Below, one piece after another: positions 33,277 through 42,055 of a stretch of 43,639 bases of DNA. Numbering within the stretch: position 1 is the first letter of the stretch; every line of letters begins with the position of its first letter. Below the pieces are notes generated by a model, which searched no databases, was not told where the DNA came from, and saw only the letters and a program-made list of their open reading frames with translations. The DNA lies in assembly GCA_029932855.1 (NCBI GenBank), contig JAOZPG010000004.1:114253-157891 (forward strand). The letters run 5' to 3'. The stretch is from Bacteroidales bacterium. Lineage in GTDB: Bacteria; Bacteroidota; Bacteroidia; Bacteroidales; VadinHA17. The translations under genes were made by a program, and so were the position numbers.

Positions 33277-34616
33277 GATTGAGAGGAATTCAATAATGCA
33301 CTAAGTGCCTCCTGTGTGGTATTAAAATTGAATTCCAGAACAATTTTGTCCATTTTCCAAATTATCTCCTTAGTGCACAGATTCCCGATGCTTCCGCTAT
33401 GCTTATGCTCAATGTTTTTATCGGGATGGAACTCTCCGTTGCTTATTGAACCTGCTACCTTGTGGTATGCTTCCCTGAAAGGGATGCCTCCCTGTACTTT
33501 TTTATTAATCTCCTCTACGCTGAAAATATATTTATAGCGTTCATCTTCCAGTATATTCTCATTCAGAGTAATATTTTCCAGTACAAGTATCATCATGTTG
33601 AGGCAAGAAAGAAGTTTTGGAAATGCTGGCAGGTATGCTTCTTTTACCTCCTGATAATCACGATGATAGCCCATTGGGAGGTTAGTGCTTATTGCAGAGA
33701 TCTCGTTAGGGAGGGATTGTAGCCTGTTACACCTGGCTCTTATAAGCTCAAGAACATCGGGATTCTTTTTATGTGGCATTATGCTTGATCCGGTAGTAAA
33801 TTCTTCTGCAAGACTGATAAAATTGAAGTTCTGACTCATAAACAATGTCATATCCATTGCCAGTTTAGAAAGACTTGAGGCAATGGATGACAAGGCAAAG
33901 GCTATTACTTTCTCTGTTTTTCCTCTTCCCATCTGTGAGTAAATGGAATTATACACAAGAGTATCAAAGCCCAGTAATTCAGTAGTTCTTTTCCTGTTTA
34001 TGGCGAATGATGATCCATATCCTGCTGCAGAGCCTAAAGGGTTCTGGTTTATTAGCCTGTATGCTGATGAAAGAATTATCATGTCATCTGTAAGGCTTTC
34101 TGCAAAGGCTCCGAAAAAAAGGCCGAAGGATGAAGGCATGGCTGCCTGCAGGTGAGTATAACCTGGCATAAGTACTTCCTTATGTTCTTCACTTAATGCT
34201 ATGAGTTTATTAAACAAGATCTGTACTTTTTCGAATATAAAAGTAAGCTGTTGCCTTGAAAAAAGCTTCAGGTCGAGCAAAACCTGGTCGTTCCTCGATC
34301 TGGCGGTATGAACTTTTCCGGCTGTATCACCAAGCCTGTCTGTAAGTATCTTTTCTACCTGTGAATGTATATCCTCTACTCCTTCTTCAATCTTAAGTTC
34401 TCCTTTTTCGGCTTTATAATACAAATCTTTTAATTCATGGTATAAAGCTTTGGTCTCGGTCTCAGTAAGGAACCCTGTTTCCTTAAGCATTATTACATGA
34501 GCCATAGATCCCAGTATATCATGGGGGGCAAGTAGCAGGTCGAGCTGGTGATCATTTCCTATTGTAAAGTTCTCTATGGCCCGGTTTAGCTTACTGTTTT
34601 TATTCCATAGTTTCAT
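33273..34616 (-). CDS. argH: Argininosuccinate lyase
   Basis: A 447-residue fumarase-superfamily lyase splitting argininosuccinate to arginine and fumarate. Signatures are VHTARSRNDQVLLDLKLF (HxxRSRND), LMPGYTHLQAAMPSSFG and the flexible catalytic loop GSSIMPHKKNPDVLELIRAR. The N-terminal MKLWNKNSKLNRAIENFT is typical although it lacks the GGRF motif in strict form. It begins 33 bp after proC and overlaps the degenerate kinase gene. Confidence 0.97.
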   Translation of the reverse strand: MKLWNKNSKLNRAIENFTIGNDHQLDLLLAPHDILGSMAHVIMLKETGFLTETETKALYHELKDLYYKAEKGELKIEEGVEDIHSQVEKILTDRLGDTAGKVHTARSRNDQVLLDLKLFSRQQLTFIFEKVQILFNKLIALSEEHKEVLMPGYTHLQAAMPSSFGLFFGAFAESLTDDMIILSSAYRLINQNPLGSAAGYGSSFAINRKRTTELLGFDTLVYNSIYSQMGRGKTEKVIAFALSSIASSLSKLAMDMTLFMSQNFNFISLAEEFTTGSSIMPHKKNPDVLELIRARCNRLQSLPNEISAISTNLPMGYHRDYQEVKEAYLPAFPKLLSCLNMMILVLENITLNENILEDERYKYIFSVEEINKKVQGGIPFREAYHKVAGSISNGEFHPDKNIEHKHSGSIGNLCTKEIIWKMDKIVLEFNFNTTQEALSALLNSSQS

Positions 34617-34649
34617 AATTCTGTTTTTATAAATGTTCAGGGAACCTGC

Positions 34650-35459
34650 TTACTTATTATTAAGTAAATTATTTATTTCATTATAGGAGGTCATTATCCC
34701 CTTTATCAATGCAGAGTTCAATCCCCTGTGATCCATTTCATTAAGTCCGGCAATGGTTATTCCCCTGGGGGTTGTAACCTTATCGATCTCTTTCTCAGGG
34801 TGATTCCCCGAATCAATTAGTAGTGTGGCAGCGCCTTTTGATGTTTGGGATGCTATTAGCTGTGCCTGTTCGGCATGGAAGCCTATTTGTATCCCTCCTT
34901 GTGAGATTGCTCTTATAGTCCTTAAAAAGAATGCAATGCCACAGGAGCCAAGTACAGTAGCTGCAGGGATCAGTTCATCATCTATGATCAGTGTTTTCCC
35001 AAGCTCATTGAAGACAGACTGAACATCCTTAAGTTCTTCCCTGTTATTGCTTTCCGCAGACAAGAGAGTCATTGACTCTTTGACTGATATCGCCAGGTTG
35101 GGCATCATCCTCATAACGGCTATCTCGTTTCCCACAATATTGCGTATTTCTGCTATACTTACAGAAGGAACAAGCGAAGCCAGAATTTGAGTTTCCGGAT
35201 TAATATAGTTGCCAATTTCTTCAAGCAAAGCTTTTACCTGCATGGGCCTTACTGCCAAAATAATAAGATCTGATTTTGTAACGGCATAAGGATTATCATC
35301 ACTAATTTCTATTCCTTTTTCTGCCAGATCACTTATTAAGGACAGCTTTCTCCTGGTAACTATTATTGAAGCTGATGAAAACTGCCTGGTCTGAACCAAA
35401 CCCAGGGCAATGGCTTTTCCAATATTCCCCCCTCCGATTATTGCAATTTTTTTTATCAT
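34650..35459 (-). CDS. proC: Pyrroline-5-carboxylate reductase
   Basis: A 269-residue NAD(P)H-dependent reductase performing the last step of proline synthesis. The Rossmann motif IAIIGGGNIGKAIALGL opens the protein, ILAVRPMQVKALLEEI follows, and the C-terminal helical domain has the signature TTPRGITIAGLNEMDHRGLNSALIKGI (P5CR consensus GGTT/TTPGGTTxxGL..). Note the R in place of the usual G at TTPRG, which is seen in Bacteroidota homologues too. It lies between argG and argH. Confidence 0.96.
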   Translation of the reverse strand: MIKKIAIIGGGNIGKAIALGLVQTRQFSSASIIVTRRKLSLISDLAEKGIEISDDNPYAVTKSDLIILAVRPMQVKALLEEIGNYINPETQILASLVPSVSIAEIRNIVGNEIAVMRMMPNLAISVKESMTLLSAESNNREELKDVQSVFNELGKTLIIDDELIPAATVLGSCGIAFFLRTIRAISQGGIQIGFHAEQAQLIASQTSKGAATLLIDSGNHPEKEIDKVTTPRGITIAGLNEMDHRGLNSALIKGIMTSYNEINNLLNNK

Positions 35460-35519
35460 CTATTGTATTTTTAACATAATGATGTCATATATATTTTGTA
35501 CTTGATAATATCATGATTT

Positions 35520-35533
35520 TGTATAAAAATGCA
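35520..35533. promoter_or_regulatory. Possible single ARG box upstream of proC
   Basis: TGTATAAAAATGCA matches the pattern TGnATAnnnATnCA shared by the two boxes between argR and carB and lies 61-74 nt upstream of the proC ATG. No second box is seen 21 bp away, and the adjacent TGATAATATCA palindrome (35503-35513) is not in register. The match could be due to chance in AT-rich DNA. Confidence 0.35.
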
Positions 35534-35549
35534 GGAGGACTGGTTAAGA

Positions 35550-36800
35550 CTAAACACTATATATGTTGTTTTTATTTTTCTTATTTATTATGGCATTATG
35601 TGCCATAAGTCTTATTGAATTTATTTTTATAAATCCGAGACTGTCTTTTTGGTCGAAGCCTCCTTCAATATCCATGCTCGACAGTTCCTGGTTATAAAGC
35701 GAACTTGGAGACTCTCTTCCTTCAATCATGATATTTCCTTTATAAAGTGACATGTAAACGATGCCGTCTATTACTTCCTGGCTTTTATTCATAGCTGCCA
35801 TGAGGAAATCCATTTCGGGACTGAACCAAAAGCCATTATAAACAAGCTCAGAGAATTTTGGAGAAAGCATGTTCCTTAGTTTCATTACCTCTCTGTCCAT
35901 GGCTATCCCTTCAATATCCTGATGGGCAAGCAGGAGGATGGTTGCTCCAGGTGTTTCATATACGCCCCTTGATTTTATCCCGATAAACCTGTTTTCAACC
36001 ATGTCCAGCAGGCCAATGCCATTCTCGCCGCCCAGCTTGTTCAGGTAAACAAAAAGTTCAAGGGCTTCGGTAAGTTCAACTTTTTCTTCCTTGTTAACTA
36101 CTTTAACAGGAATACCATCCTTAAAGTGGATTTGTATCCTGGTTTCCTTATCGGGGGCATCCATAGGCAATACCATTTTTGTATAGATTTCCTTTTCGGG
36201 AGTGTATGCCGGGTCTTCCAGTATTCCTGCTTCGTGACTTATATGCATAAGGTTATCATCTTCACTATATGGTTTTTTAAGAGATGCTTTAACCGGGATA
36301 TTTTTAGCCTCTGCATAGTTCAGCATATCAGTTCTTCCTTTGAATTGGTCGAGGAATTCCTGATCTTTCCATGGAGAATAAACTTCTATGTCGGGATTAA
36401 GGGCATAATATGCAAGTTCAAACCTTACCTGATCGTTTCCTTTTCCGGTTGAACCGTGGGAAACGATATTGGCTCCTTCCTGTTTTGCGATTTCTATCTG
36501 TTTTTTTGAGATAAGTGGACGGGCAATGGCAGTGCCAAGCAGATACCTGTTTTCATAAATGGCATTTGCTTTTATTGCCGGGAAAATATAATCTGTAACA
36601 AGCTCTTTTTTAAGATCCAGTATAATAACTTTTGAAGCACCGATTTTAAGAGCTTTCTTTTCAACTTCTTTAAAATCGTCATCCTGTCCCACATCTGCCA
36701 CATAGGCAATTACTTCATAATCTTTTTCAATGAGCCATTTAAGTATGACTGATGTGTCAAGTCCCCCACTGTAGGCAAGTACTATTTTTTGTTTTTTCAT
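35550..36800 (-). CDS. argG: Argininosuccinate synthase
   Basis: A 416-residue ATP-pyrophosphatase-type ligase joining citrulline and aspartate. The P-loop-like motif [17 protein letters not shown] and [17 protein letters not shown] are diagnostic; [24 protein letters not shown] is near the C-terminus. Length is normal. It is separated from argR by 139 bp and from proC by 90 bp. I do not find a clear ARG box directly upstream, so it may depend on read-through from the argR promoter. Confidence 0.97.
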   Translation of the reverse strand: MKKQKIVLAYSGGLDTSVILKWLIEKDYEVIAYVADVGQDDDFKEVEKKALKIGASKVIILDLKKELVTDYIFPAIKANAIYENRYLLGTAIARPLISKKQIEIAKQEGANIVSHGSTGKGNDQVRFELAYYALNPDIEVYSPWKDQEFLDQFKGRTDMLNYAEAKNIPVKASLKKPYSEDDNLMHISHEAGILEDPAYTPEKEIYTKMVLPMDAPDKETRIQIHFKDGIPVKVVNKEEKVELTEALELFVYLNKLGGENGIGLLDMVENRFIGIKSRGVYETPGATILLLAHQDIEGIAMDREVMKLRNMLSPKFSELVYNGFWFSPEMDFLMAAMNKSQEVIDGIVYMSLYKGNIMIEGRESPSSLYNQELSSMDIEGGFDQKDSLGFIKINSIRLMAHNAIINKKNKNNIYSV

Positions 36801-36939
36801 TCTTTCTAAGGTTTCAGATTTTTATTATAATTGTTTTTGGCTGTGATATTTAGTAATGCTCAGGGCTTTTATAAATATCTATTGTTTTGATCTTTAAAAA
36901 TGCTCATGTCATTTCTCTGAATTTTTGATCTTTATAAAG

Positions 36940-37422
36940 TCAGCGCCTTATACGATCTTTTAGTTCAGGGAAAATTAGAATTAGCCTGTTTCGGAGATCA
37001 ATTTCACTTACTCCGTCCCTGGGAATAAGCAGTATTGTATCATCACCGGCAATGGTGCCGGCTATTTCATATGCATTTGCCATATCTATTGTCATTGCCA
37101 GACTGCTTGCATAGGCGGGGATGGTTTTCATAATAGCCATGTTCTGAGCGAAATCAATACTTACGAAGCCATTATGCACATATGATGTTGAACTGTCTGA
37201 GATCTTTTTAGCCGCTTTGGCTGTAGGAATTGAATAATAATATGCGCCCTCATTATTAGCTATTTTTCCTACTTTAAGAGCTTTTAGATCCCTGCTGAGA
37301 GTAGCTTGTGTGCAGTTAAATCCTTTATCATTTATTTTCTTCAGTAATTCATTCTGGCTCTTAATTTGCTGGGTGTTAAGTATCTGGCTGATTATGACTA
37401 AGCGGTTTGTTCGAGTCTTCAT
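36940..37422 (-). CDS. argR: Arginine repressor ArgR
   Basis: A 160-residue regulator with an N-terminal winged-helix domain (residues 1-75, recognition region CTQATLSRDLKAL) and a C-terminal hexamerisation/arginine-binding domain containing AGTIAGDDTILLIPR, equivalent to the GTIAGDDT motif whose aspartates bind the arginine in the E. coli protein. Length is typical (150-160). It is transcribed divergently from carB, with two ARG boxes in the shared spacer, one covering its own -7 element. It is the first gene of the operon running to proA. Confidence 0.96.
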   Translation of the reverse strand: MKTRTNRLVIISQILNTQQIKSQNELLKKINDKGFNCTQATLSRDLKALKVGKIANNEGAYYYSIPTAKAAKKISDSSTSYVHNGFVSIDFAQNMAIMKTIPAYASSLAMTIDMANAYEIAGTIAGDDTILLIPRDGVSEIDLRNRLILIFPELKDRIRR

Positions 37423-37455
37423 AAGTTTCTTGTTCTTTTTAAGCTTAAATAATAA

Positions 37456-37494
37456 AATGAATAAATATGCAATTATGATGCAAAAATATGCATA
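37456..37494. promoter_or_regulatory. Tandem ARG-box operator between argR and carB
   Basis: Box 1 is AATGAATAAATATGCAAT (37456-37473) and box 2 is GATGCAAAAATATGCATA (37477-37494): two 18-bp imperfect palindromes separated by 3 bp, centre to centre 21 bp. This is the same spacing as E. coli operators, where one ArgR hexamer grips two boxes on one helix face. Box 1 begins with the E. coli half-site AATGAATAA. This is strong evidence for arginine-dependent control here. Confidence 0.85.
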
Positions 37495-37511
37495 ATATTT
37501 AATTCAACAAA
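37481..37511 (-). promoter_or_regulatory. argR promoter overlapping ARG box 2
   Basis: On the minus strand TTTG (37511-37508), exactly 19 nt, then TATTTTTG (37488-37481): a full match to the Bacteroidota -33/-7 consensus. The -7 element lies within ARG box 2 and the expected start falls between the boxes, so bound ArgR would block transcription. The leader is about 50 nt. Confidence 0.82.
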
Positions 37512-37534
37512 ACTTTTTTAAGAAAATTAATTAG

Positions 37535-37542
37535 TACTTTTA
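37535..37542 (+). promoter_or_regulatory. Possible carB promoter, -7 element
   Basis: TACTTTTA differs from TAnnTTTG at the last base and lies 18 nt before the carB ATG, with a T-run (37514-37519) near the -33 distance. The ARG boxes are upstream of this promoter, so repression of carB would need looping or read differently from that of argR. Confidence 0.35.
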
Positions 37543-37560
37543 GACCCCAATTTTAAGCTT

Positions 37561-40500
37561 ATGGATAAAACAATAAAGAAGGTCCTGGTATTAGGATCAG
37601 GTGCGTTGAAAATTGGTGAAGCCGGTGAATTTGATTATTCAGGTTCACAGGCAATGAAGGCATTACGTGAGGAAGGAATACAGACTGTACTTATTAATCC
37701 TAATATTGCAACAGTACAAACCTCAGAGAAGATAGCAGATAAGATATATTTTCTTCCTGTAACACCTTATTTTGTTGAAAGGGTGATTGTAAAGGAAAAG
37801 CCAGATGGTGTTTTGCTTTCTTTTGGGGGGCAGACTGCGCTGAACTGTGGTACTGAATTATACAGGAATGGAATTTTTGAGAAATATAATGTTCGTGTTC
37901 TGGGAACACCTGTAAGGGCAATAATGGATACTGAAGACAGGGAGCTTTTTGTAGATAAGCTTAATGAGATTGATGTAAAGACTCCAAGAAGTATTGCCGT
38001 TACAAGTGTTAAGGATGCACTCAAAGCTGCAGAGAAGCTTGCTTATCCGATTATTATCAGGGCGGCTTATACTTTGGGGGGACAGGGTAGTGGTTTTTGC
38101 AGTAACCCTGAAGAACTTGATGCACTTGCAAATAAAGCTTTTACCTATACCACCCAGATACTTGTTGAGGAATCATTAAAGGGATGGAAGGAGGTTGAAT
38201 ATGAAGTTGTCAGGGATGTTCATGACAACTGTATTACAGTTTGTAATATGGAGAATTTCGATCCTCTTGGAATACATACAGGGGAAAGCATAGTTGTTGC
38301 ACCTTCACAGACACTTACCAATAGTGAGTATCACAAACTCAGGGAGCTTTCCTTAAGAATAATAAGACATATAGGTGTTGTTGGTGAGTGTAATGTTCAA
38401 TATGCCCTGGATCCGGAATCGGAAGATTACAGGGTGATTGAGGTTAATGCCAGGTTATCACGGTCAAGTGCTCTGGCATCCAAAGCTACCGGCTATCCTC
38501 TTGCCTTTGTTGCTGCAAAATTAGCTCTGGGTTATGGCTTATATGAATTAAAGAACTCTGTTACCCAGACCACTACTGCATGTTTCGAACCTGCCCTTGA
38601 TTATATAGTTTGTAAGATACCCAGGTGGGACCTTAATAAGTTCCAGGGAGTATCGCATAGTATTGGAAGCAGCATGAAAAGTGTGGGAGAGGTGATGTCT
38701 ATTGGCCGTAGCTTTGAAGAGGCTATTCAGAAAGGACTCAGAATGATAGGACAGGGCATGCATGGTTTTGTCGGAAATCGTGACCTGAGTTTTGATAATC
38801 TTGATAAAGAATTATCGGAGCCCACGGATATGCGGATATTCGTAATAGCAGATGCCATGGAGAAAGGTTATTCTGTTGATAAGATACATGACCTTACGAA
38901 GATAGATAAGTGGTTTCTTTATAAGCTTATGAATATTGTTTCCCTTAAGGATGAACTGAAGCAGTTTAACAGTCTGAAAGAGCTGCCTGCCGAAAAACTC
39001 AGAGAGGCAAAGATATTTGGATACACTGATTTTCAGCTTGCCCGGTATGTATTGAAACCAGGTGTGCTTGAGATGGAAAAAGGATTGCTTGAGATCAGGA
39101 AACACAGGAAAAAGTTAGGAATTGTTCCTGTGGTAAAACAGATAGATACCCTTGCAGCAGAGTACCCGGCTCAAACGAATTATCTTTATCTTACCTATAG
39201 TGGTACGGATCATGATATACAGTTTACGAATAATAATAAATCGGTTATTGTGCTTGGATCGGGTGCATACAGGATAGGTAGCAGCGTGGAGTTTGACTGG
39301 TGTACTGTAAATGCCCTGGATACGGTAAAAGCAGAGGGTTATAATTCCATAATGATAAATTATAATCCCGAGACTGTTAGTACTGATTATGATATCTGCG
39401 ACCGTCTTTATTTTGATGAGCTCTCATTTGAGAGGGTTTTAGATATATATGACCTGGAGCAGCCTGAAGGGCTTATAGTGTCTGTGGGAGGACAGATCCC
39501 TAATAACCTGGCACTTAGGCTACATGGTCAGGATGTGACCATACTTGGTACATCTCCCGAATCTATTGATAATGCAGAGAACAGGCATAAGTTCTCAATG
39601 ATGCTTGATAAGATAGGCGTTGATCAGCCGGGATGGAAAGAATTATCAAGCATTCAGGATATACATGATTTTGTTGAAAGGATAGGCTTCCCTGTGCTGA
39701 TAAGGCCATCATATGTTCTGTCGGGAGCAGCTATGAACGTGGTCTCAAATGCTAAGGAACTTGACCAGTTTCTTGAGCTTGCAGCAAATGTTTCAAAGCA
39801 GTATCCGGTTGTGGTATCTGAATTTATTGAGCAGGCCAAGGAGATTGAAATTGATGCAGTGGCAATGGAGGGAGAAATGATTGCCTATGCTATTTCAGAG
39901 CATGTTGAATTTGCAGGTGTTCATTCGGGTGATGCAACCATAGTCTTCCCGCCCCAGAAAATTTATTTTGAGACAGTTAAACGAATTAAAAAGATCAGCC
40001 GCCAGGTAGCCAGGGAATTAAAGATAAGTGGTCCTTTTAACATGCAGCTCCTTGCCAAGGATAATGATATTAAAGTAATTGAATGCAATCTAAGGGCTTC
40101 GCGCAGCATGCCATTTGTATCAAAGGTTCTTAAAACAAACCTTATTGAGCTGGCCACAAAGATTATGCTTGGAAAGGATGTTGAAAAGCCTGGCAAATCT
40201 ATTTTCGATCTTGATTATGTTGGCGTTAAAGCACCACAATTTTCTTTTTCACGACTTCAGAAAGCAGATCCTGTGCTTGGAGTTGATATGTCATCCACAG
40301 GGGAAGTTGGCTGCATAGGGGAGGACTTTTATGAAGCCATATTGAAATCCATGTTGTCAGTAGGTTATAATATTCCGGCAAAGAATATCTTATTATCAAC
40401 AGGTCCTGCAAGATCTAAGGTGGAGCTTATAAATTCGGCCAGGGCACTGGTAGAAAAAGGATATAATTTATTTGCCACCAGGGGCACACATGATTTCCTC

Positions 40501-40785
40501 AGGCTTAATAATATTGACAGTACAACATTAACCTGGCCCGATGAGAAAACCGGTCCTAACACATTGGAATATATAAAGGAAAAGAAAATAGACCTGGTAA
40601 TAAATATTCCAAAGGACTTGTCGCAGGAAGAACTGGACAATGATTATATGATTCGGAGGGCAGCAATAGATTACAATATTCCATTAATCACAAATGCAAG
40701 GCTGGCAAGTGCATTTATTCTTGCATTCTGTAAGCTGGATCTTGATGATATTGAGATAAAGTGCTGGGGTGAATATAAAGTGTAA
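37561..40785 (+). CDS. carB: Carbamoyl-phosphate synthase large subunit
   Basis: A 1074-residue synthetase with two homologous ATP-grasp halves and a C-terminal allosteric domain. The first half begins KVLVLGSGALKIGEAGEFDYSG and contains VIEVNARLSRSSALASKATGYPLA; the second begins VIVLGSGAYRIGSSVEFDWC and contains KVIECNLRASRSMPFVSK. The last 140 residues (from about 935) form the MGS-like domain, which binds UMP or ornithine in E. coli. It works with CarA, encoded 7 kb away on the same strand. Divergent from argR. The stop TAA shares its final A with the start of the glycosyltransferase gene. Confidence 0.98.
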   Translation: MDKTIKKVLVLGSGALKIGEAGEFDYSGSQAMKALREEGIQTVLINPNIATVQTSEKIADKIYFLPVTPYFVERVIVKEKPDGVLLSFGGQTALNCGTELYRNGIFEKYNVRVLGTPVRAIMDTEDRELFVDKLNEIDVKTPRSIAVTSVKDALKAAEKLAYPIIIRAAYTLGGQGSGFCSNPEELDALANKAFTYTTQILVEESLKGWKEVEYEVVRDVHDNCITVCNMENFDPLGIHTGESIVVAPSQTLTNSEYHKLRELSLRIIRHIGVVGECNVQYALDPESEDYRVIEVNARLSRSSALASKATGYPLAFVAAKLALGYGLYELKNSVTQTTTACFEPALDYIVCKIPRWDLNKFQGVSHSIGSSMKSVGEVMSIGRSFEEAIQKGLRMIGQGMHGFVGNRDLSFDNLDKELSEPTDMRIFVIADAMEKGYSVDKIHDLTKIDKWFLYKLMNIVSLKDELKQFNSLKELPAEKLREAKIFGYTDFQLARYVLKPGVLEMEKGLLEIRKHRKKLGIVPVVKQIDTLAAEYPAQTNYLYLTYSGTDHDIQFTNNNKSVIVLGSGAYRIGSSVEFDWCTVNALDTVKAEGYNSIMINYNPETVSTDYDICDRLYFDELSFERVLDIYDLEQPEGLIVSVGGQIPNNLALRLHGQDVTILGTSPESIDNAENRHKFSMMLDKIGVDQPGWKELSSIQDIHDFVERIGFPVLIRPSYVLSGAAMNVVSNAKELDQFLELAANVSKQYPVVVSEFIEQAKEIEIDAVAMEGEMIAYAISEHVEFAGVHSGDATIVFPPQKIYFETVKRIKKISRQVARELKISGPFNMQLLAKDNDIKVIECNLRASRSMPFVSKVLKTNLIELATKIMLGKDVEKPGKSIFDLDYVGVKAPQFSFSRLQKADPVLGVDMSSTGEVGCIGEDFYEAILKSMLSVGYNIPAKNILLSTGPARSKVELINSARALVEKGYNLFATRGTHDFLRLNNIDSTTLTWPDEKTGPNTLEYIKEKKIDLVINIPKDLSQEELDNDYMIRRAAIDYNIPLITNARLASAFILAFCKLDLDDIEIKCWGEYKV

Positions 40786-42029
40786 TGACTATCGTCAACC
40801 TTTTAACTGATGAACATTTTTTTAGCCTGATATTTCTGATTCCCGGGCTGCTCTATTTCTTTCTTATCTACAGTTATTACCGGGGATGGAAGAAAATGAC
40901 TGATTATGGCACTATTGGGGGCCTTCCCCCGGGAAGACTGAGTTCAGGAGACAGTACAGCCAGGCTTTCAGTTATTATCCCTTTCCGGAATGAGGAGGAT
41001 AGTATTCCGGGACTGATAAATGATTTGCAAAAGCAGGATGTATTTAATGAACTCAGTCAGGAGTATCCGGAACAAAATATTTTTGAGTTTATTCTGGTAG
41101 ATGATAACTCGGAAGATAAGTCGTTTAAAATAGCTGCAGGCCTTGTGGATTCATACCCCTGCTTTAAACTAATAAAATCATGTGGCCGGGGTAAGAAGGA
41201 AGCTATTCTGTGTGGAATTGAACAAAGCAGGGGAGATCTGATACTTACCAGTGATGCTGATTGCAGAAGAGAAGCAGGATGGTTATCGGTTTTATATAAT
41301 TATTATCTTGAAAACAGGCCTGCAATGATAATTGCTCCTGTTGTACCGAAAAATGAGCCGGGCATATTCAGGAAATTCCAATCGCTTGAGTTTTTAAGTC
41401 TGATTGGCTCAACTGCCGGGGCAGCTGCCACAGGCCGGCCGGTAATGTGTAACGGGGCTAACCTGCTTTATGAAAAGAATGTAGTTAATATGATTGATGA
41501 TGCCCTGAATACATCCGAGATCTCAGGGGATGATATTTTCCTGTTGCAGAATATTAAGAATGTCTCCGGAGACAACATCTCCGGGAAAGCAGCCAACATA
41601 AAGAAGATTCACTTTCTGAAATCACAAAAGGCCGCAGTCTATACATCAATGAGCATAAGCTTTGCTGAATTTATTAGTCAGCGTCGCAGGTGGGTATCAA
41701 AAGCCAGGTCATACAGGGATAAGGATATTATAGGCATAGCAATACTTGTCTGGGTCCTCAATCTTTCCTTCCTGTTGCTTATATCATTGTCGGTAATATC
41801 AACTGTTTATTTATACTATCTGGCGGCAATTATCCTGCTTAAATTTGTGCCCGATTTTCTTTTGCTTAGAAGTGTAAGCTCTTATTTTGAGAGATCCGGA
41901 TTAATGAAATATTTCCTGGCTCTGTCAATAATTTATCCTTTTTATACAGTTGGGGTAGCACTACTTGGTTTATTTTGCAGAAACTGTAGCTGGAAAGGCA
42001 GAAGGCCGGACCGCCGCCAAAAGAGTTAA
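40785..42029 (+). CDS. Membrane-anchored family 2 glycosyltransferase
   Basis: A 414-residue inner-membrane enzyme. An N-terminal helix (residues 12-30) precedes the GT2 catalytic domain: LSVIIPFRNEEDSIP, FILVDDNSEDKS (nucleotide-binding Asp), TSDADC (the metal-binding DxD-like motif), SGDDIFLL (catalytic acidic pair) and QRRRWVSKARSY (QxxRW, typical of processive synthases). Three C-terminal membrane helices follow. The donor and product are unknown, perhaps an envelope polysaccharide or glycolipid. The ATG at 40785 overlaps the last base of the carB stop, so translation is probably coupled to carB, although their functions seem unrelated. Confidence 0.92.
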   Translation: MTIVNLLTDEHFFSLIFLIPGLLYFFLIYSYYRGWKKMTDYGTIGGLPPGRLSSGDSTARLSVIIPFRNEEDSIPGLINDLQKQDVFNELSQEYPEQNIFEFILVDDNSEDKSFKIAAGLVDSYPCFKLIKSCGRGKKEAILCGIEQSRGDLILTSDADCRREAGWLSVLYNYYLENRPAMIIAPVVPKNEPGIFRKFQSLEFLSLIGSTAGAAATGRPVMCNGANLLYEKNVVNMIDDALNTSEISGDDIFLLQNIKNVSGDNISGKAANIKKIHFLKSQKAAVYTSMSISFAEFISQRRRWVSKARSYRDKDIIGIAILVWVLNLSFLLLISLSVISTVYLYYLAAIILLKFVPDFLLLRSVSSYFERSGLMKYFLALSIIYPFYTVGVALLGLFCRNCSWKGRRPDRRQKS

Positions 42030-42055
42030 AGTGAGATAGAGTACAGTCTAGATCA

